Source: Duganella margarita
GTDB taxonomy: Bacteria; Pseudomonadota; Gammaproteobacteria; Burkholderiales; Burkholderiaceae_D
DNA: 64,000 nucleotides
Assembly: GCF_009857535.1 (NCBI RefSeq)
Contig: NZ_WWCS01000011.1
Coordinates: 155,196 to 219,195 of the forward strand
Direction: 5' to 3'
Both the position numbers and the translations under genes were made by a program. The notes under the pieces were generated by a model. The model saw only the letters and a list, made by a program, of their open reading frames with translations. It had not been told where the DNA came from and ran no database searches. Shown piece by piece: positions 23,740-31,517 of this stretch. Each line of letters begins with the position of its first letter. The stretch's first letter is position 1.

Positions 23740-25547
23740 CGCAGCAGTTCCTCTCCATTTTTGTTCGACTTGATCACCAGCTGCGTGAAGCTATTGGCGT
23801 GTACGTACAGGCCGAGGAAGCGTTCGACGATCTGCGCAAACGCGTGCACACCGCTACCGACGAAGGCTTCTTCATCCACCGTCAAAGTGACTTCGATGCC
23901 GCGCACCAGGCAGGCAAACGGGTTCCCCGGCAGCCAGGTATTGGCCGCCTTGTGCGACACGGCGACGATGCCGCCGATCTGCCGCTGCGACGACGGCGAA
24001 CGTGGCAAGTCGTACAGCGTGAGCATCTCGCGGAAGGCATCGAGACCGCCGCCGGCCAGCGACAGGTGGTTCAGCGACAGGTGCGAAATCAAACGCCAGT
24101 GCGCGCCACGGCCACGGGCGAAGCGGTACGACGGCGTTGGCTTGCGCAGGAAGCTGATGGCGCGCACGCTCGATCCGCCTTCCAGGAACAAGTCGCCGCC
24201 GCGCATGCCGTAGCTAAGTAGTGACGGCAGGTCGCGGTTGGTGCAGCTCAGTTCCAGGCTCAGGGTGTCGGTTTCCACCTCGGCCGGATCGAAGTCGATG
24301 TCGACGATGGAAATCTGCGTTTCGTAGCCGGGGCTTTTCTCGGCCAGGTCTTCATTGCGGCGCGCCACCCAGTAGTGGCCATTCTTTTCCGGCGTCTGGC
24401 CGTGGCGCAGCGAATAGAACGGACGGAATTCCTGCACCGATTCGCCCTGCGGCGTTTGCCGCACCAGCTTGACCGATTCAATCGCCTGCACCTCGTAGGC
24501 GAAGGCGCGGCGGGCGTCGGCCAGCACCGGATAACTGGCGGTGGCGTGCGTCAGGCGTATCGGCTCACCGCGCTGGCGGAACAGGTTGACCACCGGCGTG
24601 CAGCCCAGCAGCACGTTGTTGGTCGACAGCGTGGCCAGCATGCGCGCCAGGTTGGAGTCGGTGCGCATGCCGGACAGCGCCAGATGCAGCGTCACCGTCT
24701 TGCAGCCGGCCGGCACCACGCCGCTGATCGCATGCAGGTCGATGTCGAAGAAATTGAATTTTTCAGGGAAGCAGAAATACTCGGTCAGCAGCCGGTAGGC
24801 GGTGTGCGAGCGCGCCGAAAAATCGATCAGCGCTTCTTCTTCCGCAAAGCCGGCCGGCGACACCGGCACCTTGTGCAGCGGTGTCCAGCGGCCGTTGTCG
24901 TCCGCTTCCACATAGGCGGCGACGGCGCGGGTGAACAGCGCATCGCGCAGCGCGGCGCAGAACGACGGTTCGCCGTCGATGAACACGCGCAGCTGGCCCA
25001 GGCCCAGTTGCGCCAGCGTCACCTGCTCCGCCGTGCACGACAGGGTCAGGCTGATGCTCGATGTGGCCTGCGCCGGCGGCCGCACGGCTTCCGGCGCGGC
25101 GATGATTGGAGCGAAGCTGGCCGCGCTCAGCGCCAGCGGCGCCACCGTCACCGGATAGGCGGTGCGGAAGGTGCAGGTGGCGCCGCGCACCGGACGCGTG
25201 GTCAGCTGGGTGCCGCGCGGGATGTCGCTGGCGGTGGTCAGCTGGGCGGCGGCGCCGCTGAAGTCCATGCGCGCGATCGAGCACGATGGGAAAGGCCGCA
25301 GGTAGTGCGGATACAGCACTTCAAACAGCGCTTCGGTAAATTCGGGGTAGTCGTCGTCGAGACGCTTGGCGATGCGCGAATTGAGCAGCGCGAAGGATTC
25401 GATCATGCGCTCGATGTGCGGGTCTTCGCACACCTCGCCGCCGATCAACAGGCGACCGGCGATTTTCGGGTAGCGTTCGGAGAATTCGCGCGAATAGCGG
25501 CGCAGGAATCCCAGCTCCCTTTCGTAATACGGCAGTAATTGTTCCAA
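23703..25547 (-). CDS. tssF: TssF, T6SS baseplate component
   Basis: This 614-residue TssF (ImpG/VasA) starts MEQLLPYYERELGFLRRYSREFSERYPKIAGRL, which is diagnostic. It also has the usual RIAKRLDDDYPEFTEALFEVLYPHYLRPFPSCSI and a C-terminal SNKNGEELLRC-type ending. It is four bases from the upstream tssE stop and overlaps tssG. Together with TssG it makes the wedge that nucleates sheath assembly around VgrG. Confidence 0.96.
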   Translation of the reverse strand: MEQLLPYYERELGFLRRYSREFSERYPKIAGRLLIGGEVCEDPHIERMIESFALLNSRIAKRLDDDYPEFTEALFEVLYPHYLRPFPSCSIARMDFSGAAAQLTTASDIPRGTQLTTRPVRGATCTFRTAYPVTVAPLALSAASFAPIIAAPEAVRPPAQATSSISLTLSCTAEQVTLAQLGLGQLRVFIDGEPSFCAALRDALFTRAVAAYVEADDNGRWTPLHKVPVSPAGFAEEEALIDFSARSHTAYRLLTEYFCFPEKFNFFDIDLHAISGVVPAGCKTVTLHLALSGMRTDSNLARMLATLSTNNVLLGCTPVVNLFRQRGEPIRLTHATASYPVLADARRAFAYEVQAIESVKLVRQTPQGESVQEFRPFYSLRHGQTPEKNGHYWVARRNEDLAEKSPGYETQISIVDIDFDPAEVETDTLSLELSCTNRDLPSLLSYGMRGGDLFLEGGSSVRAISFLRKPTPSYRFARGRGAHWRLISHLSLNHLSLAGGGLDAFREMLTLYDLPRSPSSQRQIGGIVAVSHKAANTWLPGNPFACLVRGIEVTLTVDEEAFVGSGVHAFAQIVERFLGLYVHANSFTQLVIKSNKNGEELLRCLPRSGDLSLL

Positions 25548-25551
25548 GATC

Positions 25552-26049
25552 TCAGGCTCCCAGCGGCGTCGGGCTCACGCGGCGCGCCTTGCTGATGGTG
25601 TAATGCAGGCTTGAGGGCTGCAGGACTGCGTCAAAATTGACAGGTTCATGTGCGCTGTTGACCACCAACAGCGCGGTAATCGCAAAGTTCAAACGGTTGA
25701 CCGAATCGGCCCGCAACTCCAGCGACGCCTGCACGTTGCGCAGGCGCGGCTCGTGACGGGCGATGGCCCGTTCCAGACTGCGGCAGATGAAAGCACGATC
25801 ATCTGTGCTCGACAGCGACAGGCCGGCGAAATCATTCAGGCCATAAGTCGCAATCGACCGGCCGCATTCCGGAAACCGTTTCAGGAGTTCCTCCGGGATG
25901 ACGGTGCGCGTGTTGAGCAGCGCTTCCAGATCGCGCGCGACCGAGTCCTTCAAGTCCTCGATCGACAAGCGCGACACCGTGCCGCTGGACGAGCCGTGTA
26001 CCGGCACGTCCATCAGACGGTCGAACAAACCCGGAGTAAATCCCTTCAT
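25552..26049 (-). CDS. tssE: TssE, gp25-like baseplate protein
   Basis: This 165-residue protein has the TssE N-terminus (PGLFDRLMD), SIEDLKDSVARDLEALLNTR and the ATYGLNDFAGLS motif, then a gp25-like C-terminal domain. TssE starts sheath polymerisation at the baseplate. It is six bases from the hcp stop and four from tssF. Confidence 0.95.
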   Translation of the reverse strand: MKGFTPGLFDRLMDVPVHGSSSGTVSRLSIEDLKDSVARDLEALLNTRTVIPEELLKRFPECGRSIATYGLNDFAGLSLSSTDDRAFICRSLERAIARHEPRLRNVQASLELRADSVNRLNFAITALLVVNSAHEPVNFDAVLQPSSLHYTISKARRVSPTPLGA

Positions 26050-26055
26050 GACAAC

Positions 26056-26547
26056 TTAAGCCGTCTTGTTGGCCGACAGGTCCCAACCGCCCGAGGTGTT
26101 ACCACCCGAACCGCCACCCACTTTTTGCTGGGTGTATTTCCACTTCACTTTCGAATATTTCAGCGAGACGTCTTCGGTCAGGATGTTGCCTGGTTCGACA
26201 GCTGGCGCCACGCTGGAGATCAGCACGTTTTCCAGTTCGATTTCGAAGTACTTCACGCGGTCGCCATTGCCGTCAGCGCGCAGGAATTCCAGCTTTGCTT
26301 TTGGCAGGGTTTTGCCCGACGAGCAGTTTTGCAGCAGCAGCGGCGTGGCCAGGTCGGCCAGCTTGCTCACCACAATGTCTTTGTGCTCGGTACGTTCGGC
26401 GGTGTGACCACCACCAGTCGATGCGGTGGCCGATTTCGGTTGCAGCACTTCCCAGTTGACCGATTTGACTTCAATCCAGTCTTTGTGGGTGGTGTCTGCC
26501 GATTCGCCTTTGATACCGTCGATTTGCAGGTAGACGTCGATTGCCAT
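26056..26547 (-). CDS. hcp: Hcp (TssD), T6SS inner-tube protein
   Basis: This 163-residue Hcp begins AIDVYLQIDGIKGES and contains the conserved HKDWIEVKSVNWE and a beta-barrel pattern through YFEIELENVLIS. It forms hexameric rings that stack into the secreted tube. It ends in a Gly/Ser-rich stretch (KVGGGSGGNTSGGWD), slightly longer than minimal Hcp proteins. A ribosome-binding site GGAAT lies just before the ATG. The 39-bp gap after tssC is the largest inside this unit, which may reflect extra Hcp translation. Confidence 0.97.
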   Translation of the reverse strand: MAIDVYLQIDGIKGESADTTHKDWIEVKSVNWEVLQPKSATASTGGGHTAERTEHKDIVVSKLADLATPLLLQNCSSGKTLPKAKLEFLRADGNGDRVKYFEIELENVLISSVAPAVEPGNILTEDVSLKYSKVKWKYTQQKVGGGSGGNTSGGWDLSANKTA

Positions 26548-26586
26548 GGTATTCCTTTCAGGTTTAAAAAAAGTTAGTGCGACTAC

Positions 26587-28068
26587 TTAGGATTTGGTCG
26601 AAGCGGGGAGCTCCGCGACCAGACGGAGTGAAACCGACAGCTCATCGAGCTGGAAGTGCGGACGCAGGAACGACACCGCGCGATAGACGCCCGGACGGCC
26701 CGGCACTTCCGACACCTGCACCGACGCTTCACGCAGCGGGAACTGCGCTTTCTGTTCCTGGCTGGCGTTGTCGTCCAACAGCACGTACTGCGTCAGCCAG
26801 CGGTTCAGGAAGTCCTCGACATTGGAAGCGGCGGCGAAGCTGCCGATCTTGTCGCGCATCATGGCCTTCATGTAGTGGGCAATGCGCGAGACGGCGAAGA
26901 TGTACTGCAGCTGCGCCGACAGCACCGCATTGGCGTTGGCGGCGTCGGTGTTGTACTTCTTGGCTTTCTGGGTCGACTGCGCGCCGAAGAAGGCGGCGTA
27001 GTCGGTGTTCTTGCAGTGGACCAGCGAGATGAAACCGAGGTCGCTCAGCTCTTTCTCGCGGCGGTCGGTGATGGCGATTTCGGTCGGGCACTTGAGCGCC
27101 ACTTCGCCTTCGTCGGTCTTGAAGGTATGGGTAGGCAGGTCTTCCACCAGGCCGCCGCCTTCCACGCCGCGGATCGCCGCGCACCAGCCGTAGTCCTCGA
27201 AGGCTGCGGTCAGCTTGGTGCCGAACGCATAGGCGGCGTTACACCACAGGTATTTGTGGTGGTCGGTGCCGTCCACGTCTTCGACGAAGTTGAAGCCTTC
27301 CACGGTGGCGCCATCGGCCGGGTTGAACGGCAGGCGGCCGAGGAAGCGCGGCAGCGTCAGGCCGACGTAGCGCGAGTCTTCCGATTCACGGAACGACTTC
27401 CACTTCGCGTATTCGACGGTGTCGAACACTTTCGACAGGTCGCGCGGTTTGCCCAGCTCACTGTAGGTCTCAAGGCCAAACAGCTCCGGCGACGCGGCCG
27501 AGATGAACGGCGCGTGCGCGGCCGCAGCCACGTGCGACATCTGCTCGATGAAGTACATGTCTTCCGGCTGGCGGGTGATTTCGTAATCGCCGATCAGCGC
27601 GCCGAACGGGGCGCCGCCGAAGGTGCCGAATTCTTCTTCGTAGACCTTGCGGAACATGGTGCTCTGATCAAATTCCAGCGCCGACTGGAAGTCCTTCACC
27701 AGTTCTTTCTTGGTGGCGTTGAGCATCTTGATCTTCAGATTCTGGCCGGTGCTGCTGTTCTTCACCAGGTAGTGCAGGCCGGTCCAGCTGCTTTCCAGCT
27801 TCTGGAATTCCGGCGCATGCATCACGGCCGACAGCTGCGCCGAAATCAGGCGATCCAGCTCCGCCACGCGGGCGTCGATGGTGGCGGCCAGGTTATCGGA
27901 GACGACCACCGTGCCTTCCATCACCTGGCTGACCAGTTCCGCGATCAGGTCCTTGGCGCGTGCATGTTCCACGCTGGATTTGGCGACCTTGCTTTGCTCG
28001 ACGATCTGGTCCAGCAGCGCTACTTCGGTAGCAGCCGGCGCGCCGCCGGGAGTCAGTTGTGCGGACAT
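26587..28068 (-). CDS. tssC: TssC, contractile sheath large subunit
   Basis: This 493-residue TssC (VipB/EvpB) carries VAELDRLISAQLSAVMHAPEFQKLESSWTGLHYLV, the hallmark of the family, and the C-terminal VEDFLNRWLTQYV and sheath-lock region. It forms heterodimers with TssB in the contractile sheath. It starts two bases after the tssB stop, and the two are always co-expressed in T6SS loci. Confidence 0.97.
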   Translation of the reverse strand: MSAQLTPGGAPAATEVALLDQIVEQSKVAKSSVEHARAKDLIAELVSQVMEGTVVVSDNLAATIDARVAELDRLISAQLSAVMHAPEFQKLESSWTGLHYLVKNSSTGQNLKIKMLNATKKELVKDFQSALEFDQSTMFRKVYEEEFGTFGGAPFGALIGDYEITRQPEDMYFIEQMSHVAAAAHAPFISAASPELFGLETYSELGKPRDLSKVFDTVEYAKWKSFRESEDSRYVGLTLPRFLGRLPFNPADGATVEGFNFVEDVDGTDHHKYLWCNAAYAFGTKLTAAFEDYGWCAAIRGVEGGGLVEDLPTHTFKTDEGEVALKCPTEIAITDRREKELSDLGFISLVHCKNTDYAAFFGAQSTQKAKKYNTDAANANAVLSAQLQYIFAVSRIAHYMKAMMRDKIGSFAAASNVEDFLNRWLTQYVLLDDNASQEQKAQFPLREASVQVSEVPGRPGVYRAVSFLRPHFQLDELSVSLRLVAELPASTKS

Positions 28069-28070
28069 GA

Positions 28071-28583
28071 TCAGCCCTCCTTCTTGTCGGCGTTTTGCTG
28101 GCTGATTTCGGCCAGTTTTTCAGTGCTGTGCAGGACGTCGTTGAGGATGTCTTCCAGCTTGTCGTTGCCGGCCAGCTTGTTGCGCAGGTCGGCCAGCTTG
28201 GTGCGGGCTTCCAGCAGCTTGCGCAGCGGATCGACCTGCTGCACCACCGACTCCGGACGGAAGTCCTCCATCGACTTGAATTTGAGGTCGACCGCGAACT
28301 CGCCGCCGTCTTCACCCAGTTCGTTCTTGACGCGGAAGTTGGCGCGCGGCTCAACGCCCTTCAGCACTTCGTCAAAATTGTCGCGGTCGACGTTGACGAA
28401 TTTGCGTTCTTTCAAACGCTTCTGCTCGACTTCCGAATTGCCGCCGAAATCGCCCACGACACCCATCACGAACGGCAGTTCCTTGTTCTCGATGGCGTCG
28501 CCAATTTCAACGTCATAGGTCATTTGCACCCGTGGAGGGCGGATTTTTTGCAGTTTTTTCTGCACGCTGGTGCTCTTGGACAT
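28071..28583 (-). CDS. tssB: TssB, contractile sheath small subunit
   Basis: This 170-residue TssB (VipA/ImpB) has the typical RPPRVQMTYDVEIGDA and PFVMGVVGDFGG motifs. The C-terminal helix (DKLEDILNDVLHSTEKLAEISQQ) resembles the ClpV-interacting and sheath-handshake region. It is 19 bp downstream of the TPR lipoprotein gene that heads the unit. Confidence 0.97.
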   Translation of the reverse strand: MSKSTSVQKKLQKIRPPRVQMTYDVEIGDAIENKELPFVMGVVGDFGGNSEVEQKRLKERKFVNVDRDNFDEVLKGVEPRANFRVKNELGEDGGEFAVDLKFKSMEDFRPESVVQQVDPLRKLLEARTKLADLRNKLAGNDKLEDILNDVLHSTEKLAEISQQNADKKEG

Positions 28584-28602
28584 GGCTTGTTCCCTTCTTC
28601 GG

Positions 28603-29205
28603 TTATTTCAAGGCGTCAAATGGATTGGCGCTGCTGTCTTCCTGCTTGGCCTTGCCGCCTTTCTTGGCGGTGACCTTGCCGCGCGCCGGCGGCGGTGGCG
28701 GCTGCACCGTGGCGGCCGGCGGCACCAGCACGGTTTCGCCCAGACTTTCGCGCAGCAGTTTGGCCAGATCCTGCGACTCGGTGCGGATCGAGCCCGACAG
28801 GTTGTTCTGACGGCTCAGGTCGGCCAGCGAACGGGTCGACAACCGCAGGCCGCTGATGGCGATGATGCTGTTGGCCAGCGTGTCGTTGGGGTCACGCACC
28901 AGCACTTCCTGGGCGTTGATGATGGCGTCACCGTACTGTCCGGCTTCATAGCGGGTCTGGGCGATGCTCAACCATGGCGACTTGTCGGCGGGATACACTT
29001 CCGCCGCCTGCTTCCACAGCTTGACGGCCTGTTCCTTCTGGCCGGTGCTGGACGCGGTGCCGGCCTGCGCCAGCATGGATTGGAGACTGGGCTTGGCCGC
29101 CACTGGCGGCGCCACAGGGGCGGTGTTACAAGCGCTCAGCGCCACGACGGAAACGAGGGCGGCGGCCAGTTGCGAGGCGCGGCCAAAGGAGAGTACGGTT
29201 GTCAT
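28603..29205 (-). CDS. T6SS-associated TPR lipoprotein
   Basis: This 200-residue protein has a lipoprotein signal (VVALSAC lipobox) from ATG 29205. Tandem TPR-like helices follow (QKEQAVKLWKQAAEVYPADKSPWLSIAQTRYEAGQYGDAIINAQEVLVRDPND). The C-terminus is rich in Pro, Lys and Ala. It is the first gene of the tssBC unit. No TssJ lipoprotein is recognisable in the window, so this outer-membrane-anchored TPR protein is a candidate for the missing outer-membrane attachment role, by position only. It is not a TssJ homologue by sequence. Confidence 0.82.
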   Translation of the reverse strand: MTTVLSFGRASQLAAALVSVVALSACNTAPVAPPVAAKPSLQSMLAQAGTASSTGQKEQAVKLWKQAAEVYPADKSPWLSIAQTRYEAGQYGDAIINAQEVLVRDPNDTLANSIIAISGLRLSTRSLADLSRQNNLSGSIRTESQDLAKLLRESLGETVLVPPAATVQPPPPPARGKVTAKKGGKAKQEDSSANPFDALK

Positions 29206-29397
29206 GCTTACCTCAGATTCAATATAAATAAACCAATATTTAAAAAACAATTCTGCAACTCGGCGCCACGTTATCAGAAATCTATTGTTGACGACGTTCA
29301 ATTGAACTCAACCGTGCGCGCACGGTTGAAACCCAGCCGTGCGACCCTTTTTCAAAAGAAATGTTACTGTTCTGATACTTTCAAAACGGATAACGGT
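29206..29397. promoter_or_regulatory. Central T6SS divergent promoter with a perfect 22-bp palindrome
   Basis: This 192-bp spacer separates the tssBC unit (minus) from the tssKL unit (plus). A perfect 22-bp palindrome spans 29308-29329 (half-site TCAACCGTGCG). The left part is AT-rich (around 29219-29250) and could hold the minus-strand promoter. Such a symmetrical site midway between divergent operons is a likely operator for a dimeric regulator, and its core recurs imperfectly at 10687-10696 in the other T6SS divergent region. Confidence 0.6.
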
Positions 29398-30741
29398 ATG
29401 AGCAGCAAAATACTCTGGGGCGAAGGCCTGTTCTTACGGCCGCAACACTTTCAACAGCAGGACCGCTACCACGAGCAGCGGCTGCATCAAAGCGTGCAGG
29501 CGCTGCACCCGTACGCCTGGGGCGTCAATCAGATTCAGATCGACCGCGACGCGCTGGCCAACAACGGCCTGCGCCTGCTGGAGCTGTCGCTGCGCTTCCA
29601 GGACGGCGAGTTTTATGACGCCCCCGGAGCCGATGACCTGCCCGACCCGGTCGATCTGAGCCAGTTGCCGCAGTCGCAGCAGACCATCACCTACTACGCC
29701 GCCCTGCCCGCCTTCAAAGCGTTCGGCGGCAATTTCAGCGATGGCAATAGCGGCAGCAACAACGCCGTGCGCTACCTGCAAAACAATCAGGACACGCCTG
29801 ACCTGTACACTCACGCCGCCTCGGCCCAGTTGAGCTACCTGAAGAAAACGCTGCGGCTGGTGCCGGAATTCGAACCGCGCGATTCCTACACCCACTTCCC
29901 TCTGCTGCGCCTGCGCCGTGCCGCCACCGGCGGCTTCGAGCTGGATGCGTCGTTCGTCGCGCCGAGCCTGTCCGTGCGCAGCGCGCCGCTGCTGTTCCTG
30001 CAACTGCGCCGCCTGCTGGACGCGCTGCAAGCCAAGGTCAGCGCGCTGTACGGCCACCACCGCGAACCGAGCAAGCACGTGATCGAATTCCGTTCGGGCG
30101 ATATGTCGTCGTTCTGGCTGCTGCATACGGCCAGTTCCGCCTTTGCCTCGCTGACGCACTACTTCCAGCATCCGGCGCTACATCCGGAACGGTTGTACGA
30201 ACAACTGCTGAGCCTGGCCGGCGCGCTGATGACCTTCTCCAAGAGCTGGACGCTGGCCGACCTGCCGCCGTACGTGCACAACGATCCGGGCCCTGGCTTT
30301 GCCACGCTGCACCAGATCATCCGCGAGCTGCTGGACACGGTGATTTCGTCGCGCTACTTCGCCATTGCGCTGCGCGAAGTCAAGCCGTCCTACCACCACG
30401 GCATGCTGGACTCCGGCAAGATCGACGACAAGACCACCTTCTACATCGCGGTCTCGGCCGCCATGCCTGCTGCCGAACTGGTGGAGGTGGTACCGCTGCG
30501 CTTCAAGGTCGGCGCGCCGGACGACGTCGACAAATTCGTGCTGTCGGCGATGCCGGGCGTGCGCCTGCAACACGCGCCGCAGGTGCCGGCCGCGGTGCCG
30601 GTGCGGCCGGACGCCATGTACTTCTCCATCGAGCCGAAAGGCCAGATGTATGAGCGCATGCTGCAGGCCCAATCGATCTCCATCTATGTCCCTGGCGGCA
30701 TGCACGACCTGAAGCTGGAACTGGTCGCCGTCACTTCCTGA
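29398..30741 (+). CDS. tssK: TssK, T6SS baseplate-to-membrane adaptor
   Basis: This 447-residue TssK (ImpJ/VasE) connects the baseplate wedge to TssL and TssM. It starts at ATG 29398 with SSKILWGEGLFLRPQHFQQQDRYHE, the family's unmistakable opening, and ends YVPGGMHDLKLELVAV. A longer open frame upstream crosses the divergent promoter and opposite-strand gene and is rejected. tssL follows 11 bp later. Confidence 0.97.
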   Translation: MSSKILWGEGLFLRPQHFQQQDRYHEQRLHQSVQALHPYAWGVNQIQIDRDALANNGLRLLELSLRFQDGEFYDAPGADDLPDPVDLSQLPQSQQTITYYAALPAFKAFGGNFSDGNSGSNNAVRYLQNNQDTPDLYTHAASAQLSYLKKTLRLVPEFEPRDSYTHFPLLRLRRAATGGFELDASFVAPSLSVRSAPLLFLQLRRLLDALQAKVSALYGHHREPSKHVIEFRSGDMSSFWLLHTASSAFASLTHYFQHPALHPERLYEQLLSLAGALMTFSKSWTLADLPPYVHNDPGPGFATLHQIIRELLDTVISSRYFAIALREVKPSYHHGMLDSGKIDDKTTFYIAVSAAMPAAELVEVVPLRFKVGAPDDVDKFVLSAMPGVRLQHAPQVPAAVPVRPDAMYFSIEPKGQMYERMLQAQSISIYVPGGMHDLKLELVAVTS

Positions 30742-30752
30742 ACCGAGGAACC

Positions 30753-31517
30753 ATGAATACCGTAACCGCACCTTCCCTGATGGGCGCCGCCCCGGCGCCA
30801 GCCGCCAGCAACGCGCCGCAAACCCTGCTCGACCTGATGTATGACGGCTTCTACGCGCTGTTCATGCTGAAGAACGGCAGCGGCCCGCAGGAAAACGCCG
30901 AATTCGCCAACAAGATGACGCAGTTCCTGGACGACTTCGGCCGTGCCGCCCGCAAGCACAACGCCTCGCCGGACGATATCGACGCCGCCAAGTACGCCTT
31001 CTGCGCGGCGGTCGATGAAATCATCCTGCGCTCGCCGTTCGCCATCCGCGACGCCTGGGAGCGCCGCCCGCTGCAACTGGTGCTGTTCGGCGAACAGCTG
31101 GCCGGCGAAAACTTCTTCCACCGGCTGGAATCGCTGCGCGCCCGCGGCAGCGCGCACTTGCAGGCGCTGGAAGTGTTCCATATGTGCCTGCTGCTGGGCT
31201 TCCAGGGCCGCTACATCCTCGAAGGCTCGGAAAAACTGAACTACCTGACCGCGCGCCTGGGCGATGAAATCGCCCACATGAAGGGCAAGCGCGGCGGCTT
31301 TGCGCCGCATGCGGAGCGCCCGGACCAGATCGTGCACAAGCTGCGCAGCGACCTGCCGCTGTGGGTGCTGTGCTCGGTATTCGGCCTGATCTGTGTGCTG
31401 GGCTACATCGGCCTGCGCACCTCGCTCAACCGCGGCACCGAGCAGCAGGTGGCGGCCTATAACGACATCGTCAAACTGGCGCCGCGCCAGGCCAACCTGA
31501 CCATCACGCTGCCGTAA
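30753..31517 (+). CDS. tssL: TssL (DotU/ImpK), inner-membrane T6SS component
   Basis: This 254-residue protein has a cytoplasmic DotU domain (IDAAKYAFCAAVDEIILRSPF, the LVLFGEQLAGENFFHRLE motif and LLGFQGRYI) and a single C-terminal transmembrane helix (about 211-230, LPLWVLCSVFGLICVLGYIGL). It lacks a fused OmpA/SPOR peptidoglycan-binding domain, which fits a separate OmpA protein at 18086-18850. The stop codon abuts the ATG of vgrG. Confidence 0.96.
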   Translation: MNTVTAPSLMGAAPAPAASNAPQTLLDLMYDGFYALFMLKNGSGPQENAEFANKMTQFLDDFGRAARKHNASPDDIDAAKYAFCAAVDEIILRSPFAIRDAWERRPLQLVLFGEQLAGENFFHRLESLRARGSAHLQALEVFHMCLLLGFQGRYILEGSEKLNYLTARLGDEIAHMKGKRGGFAPHAERPDQIVHKLRSDLPLWVLCSVFGLICVLGYIGLRTSLNRGTEQQVAAYNDIVKLAPRQANLTITLP

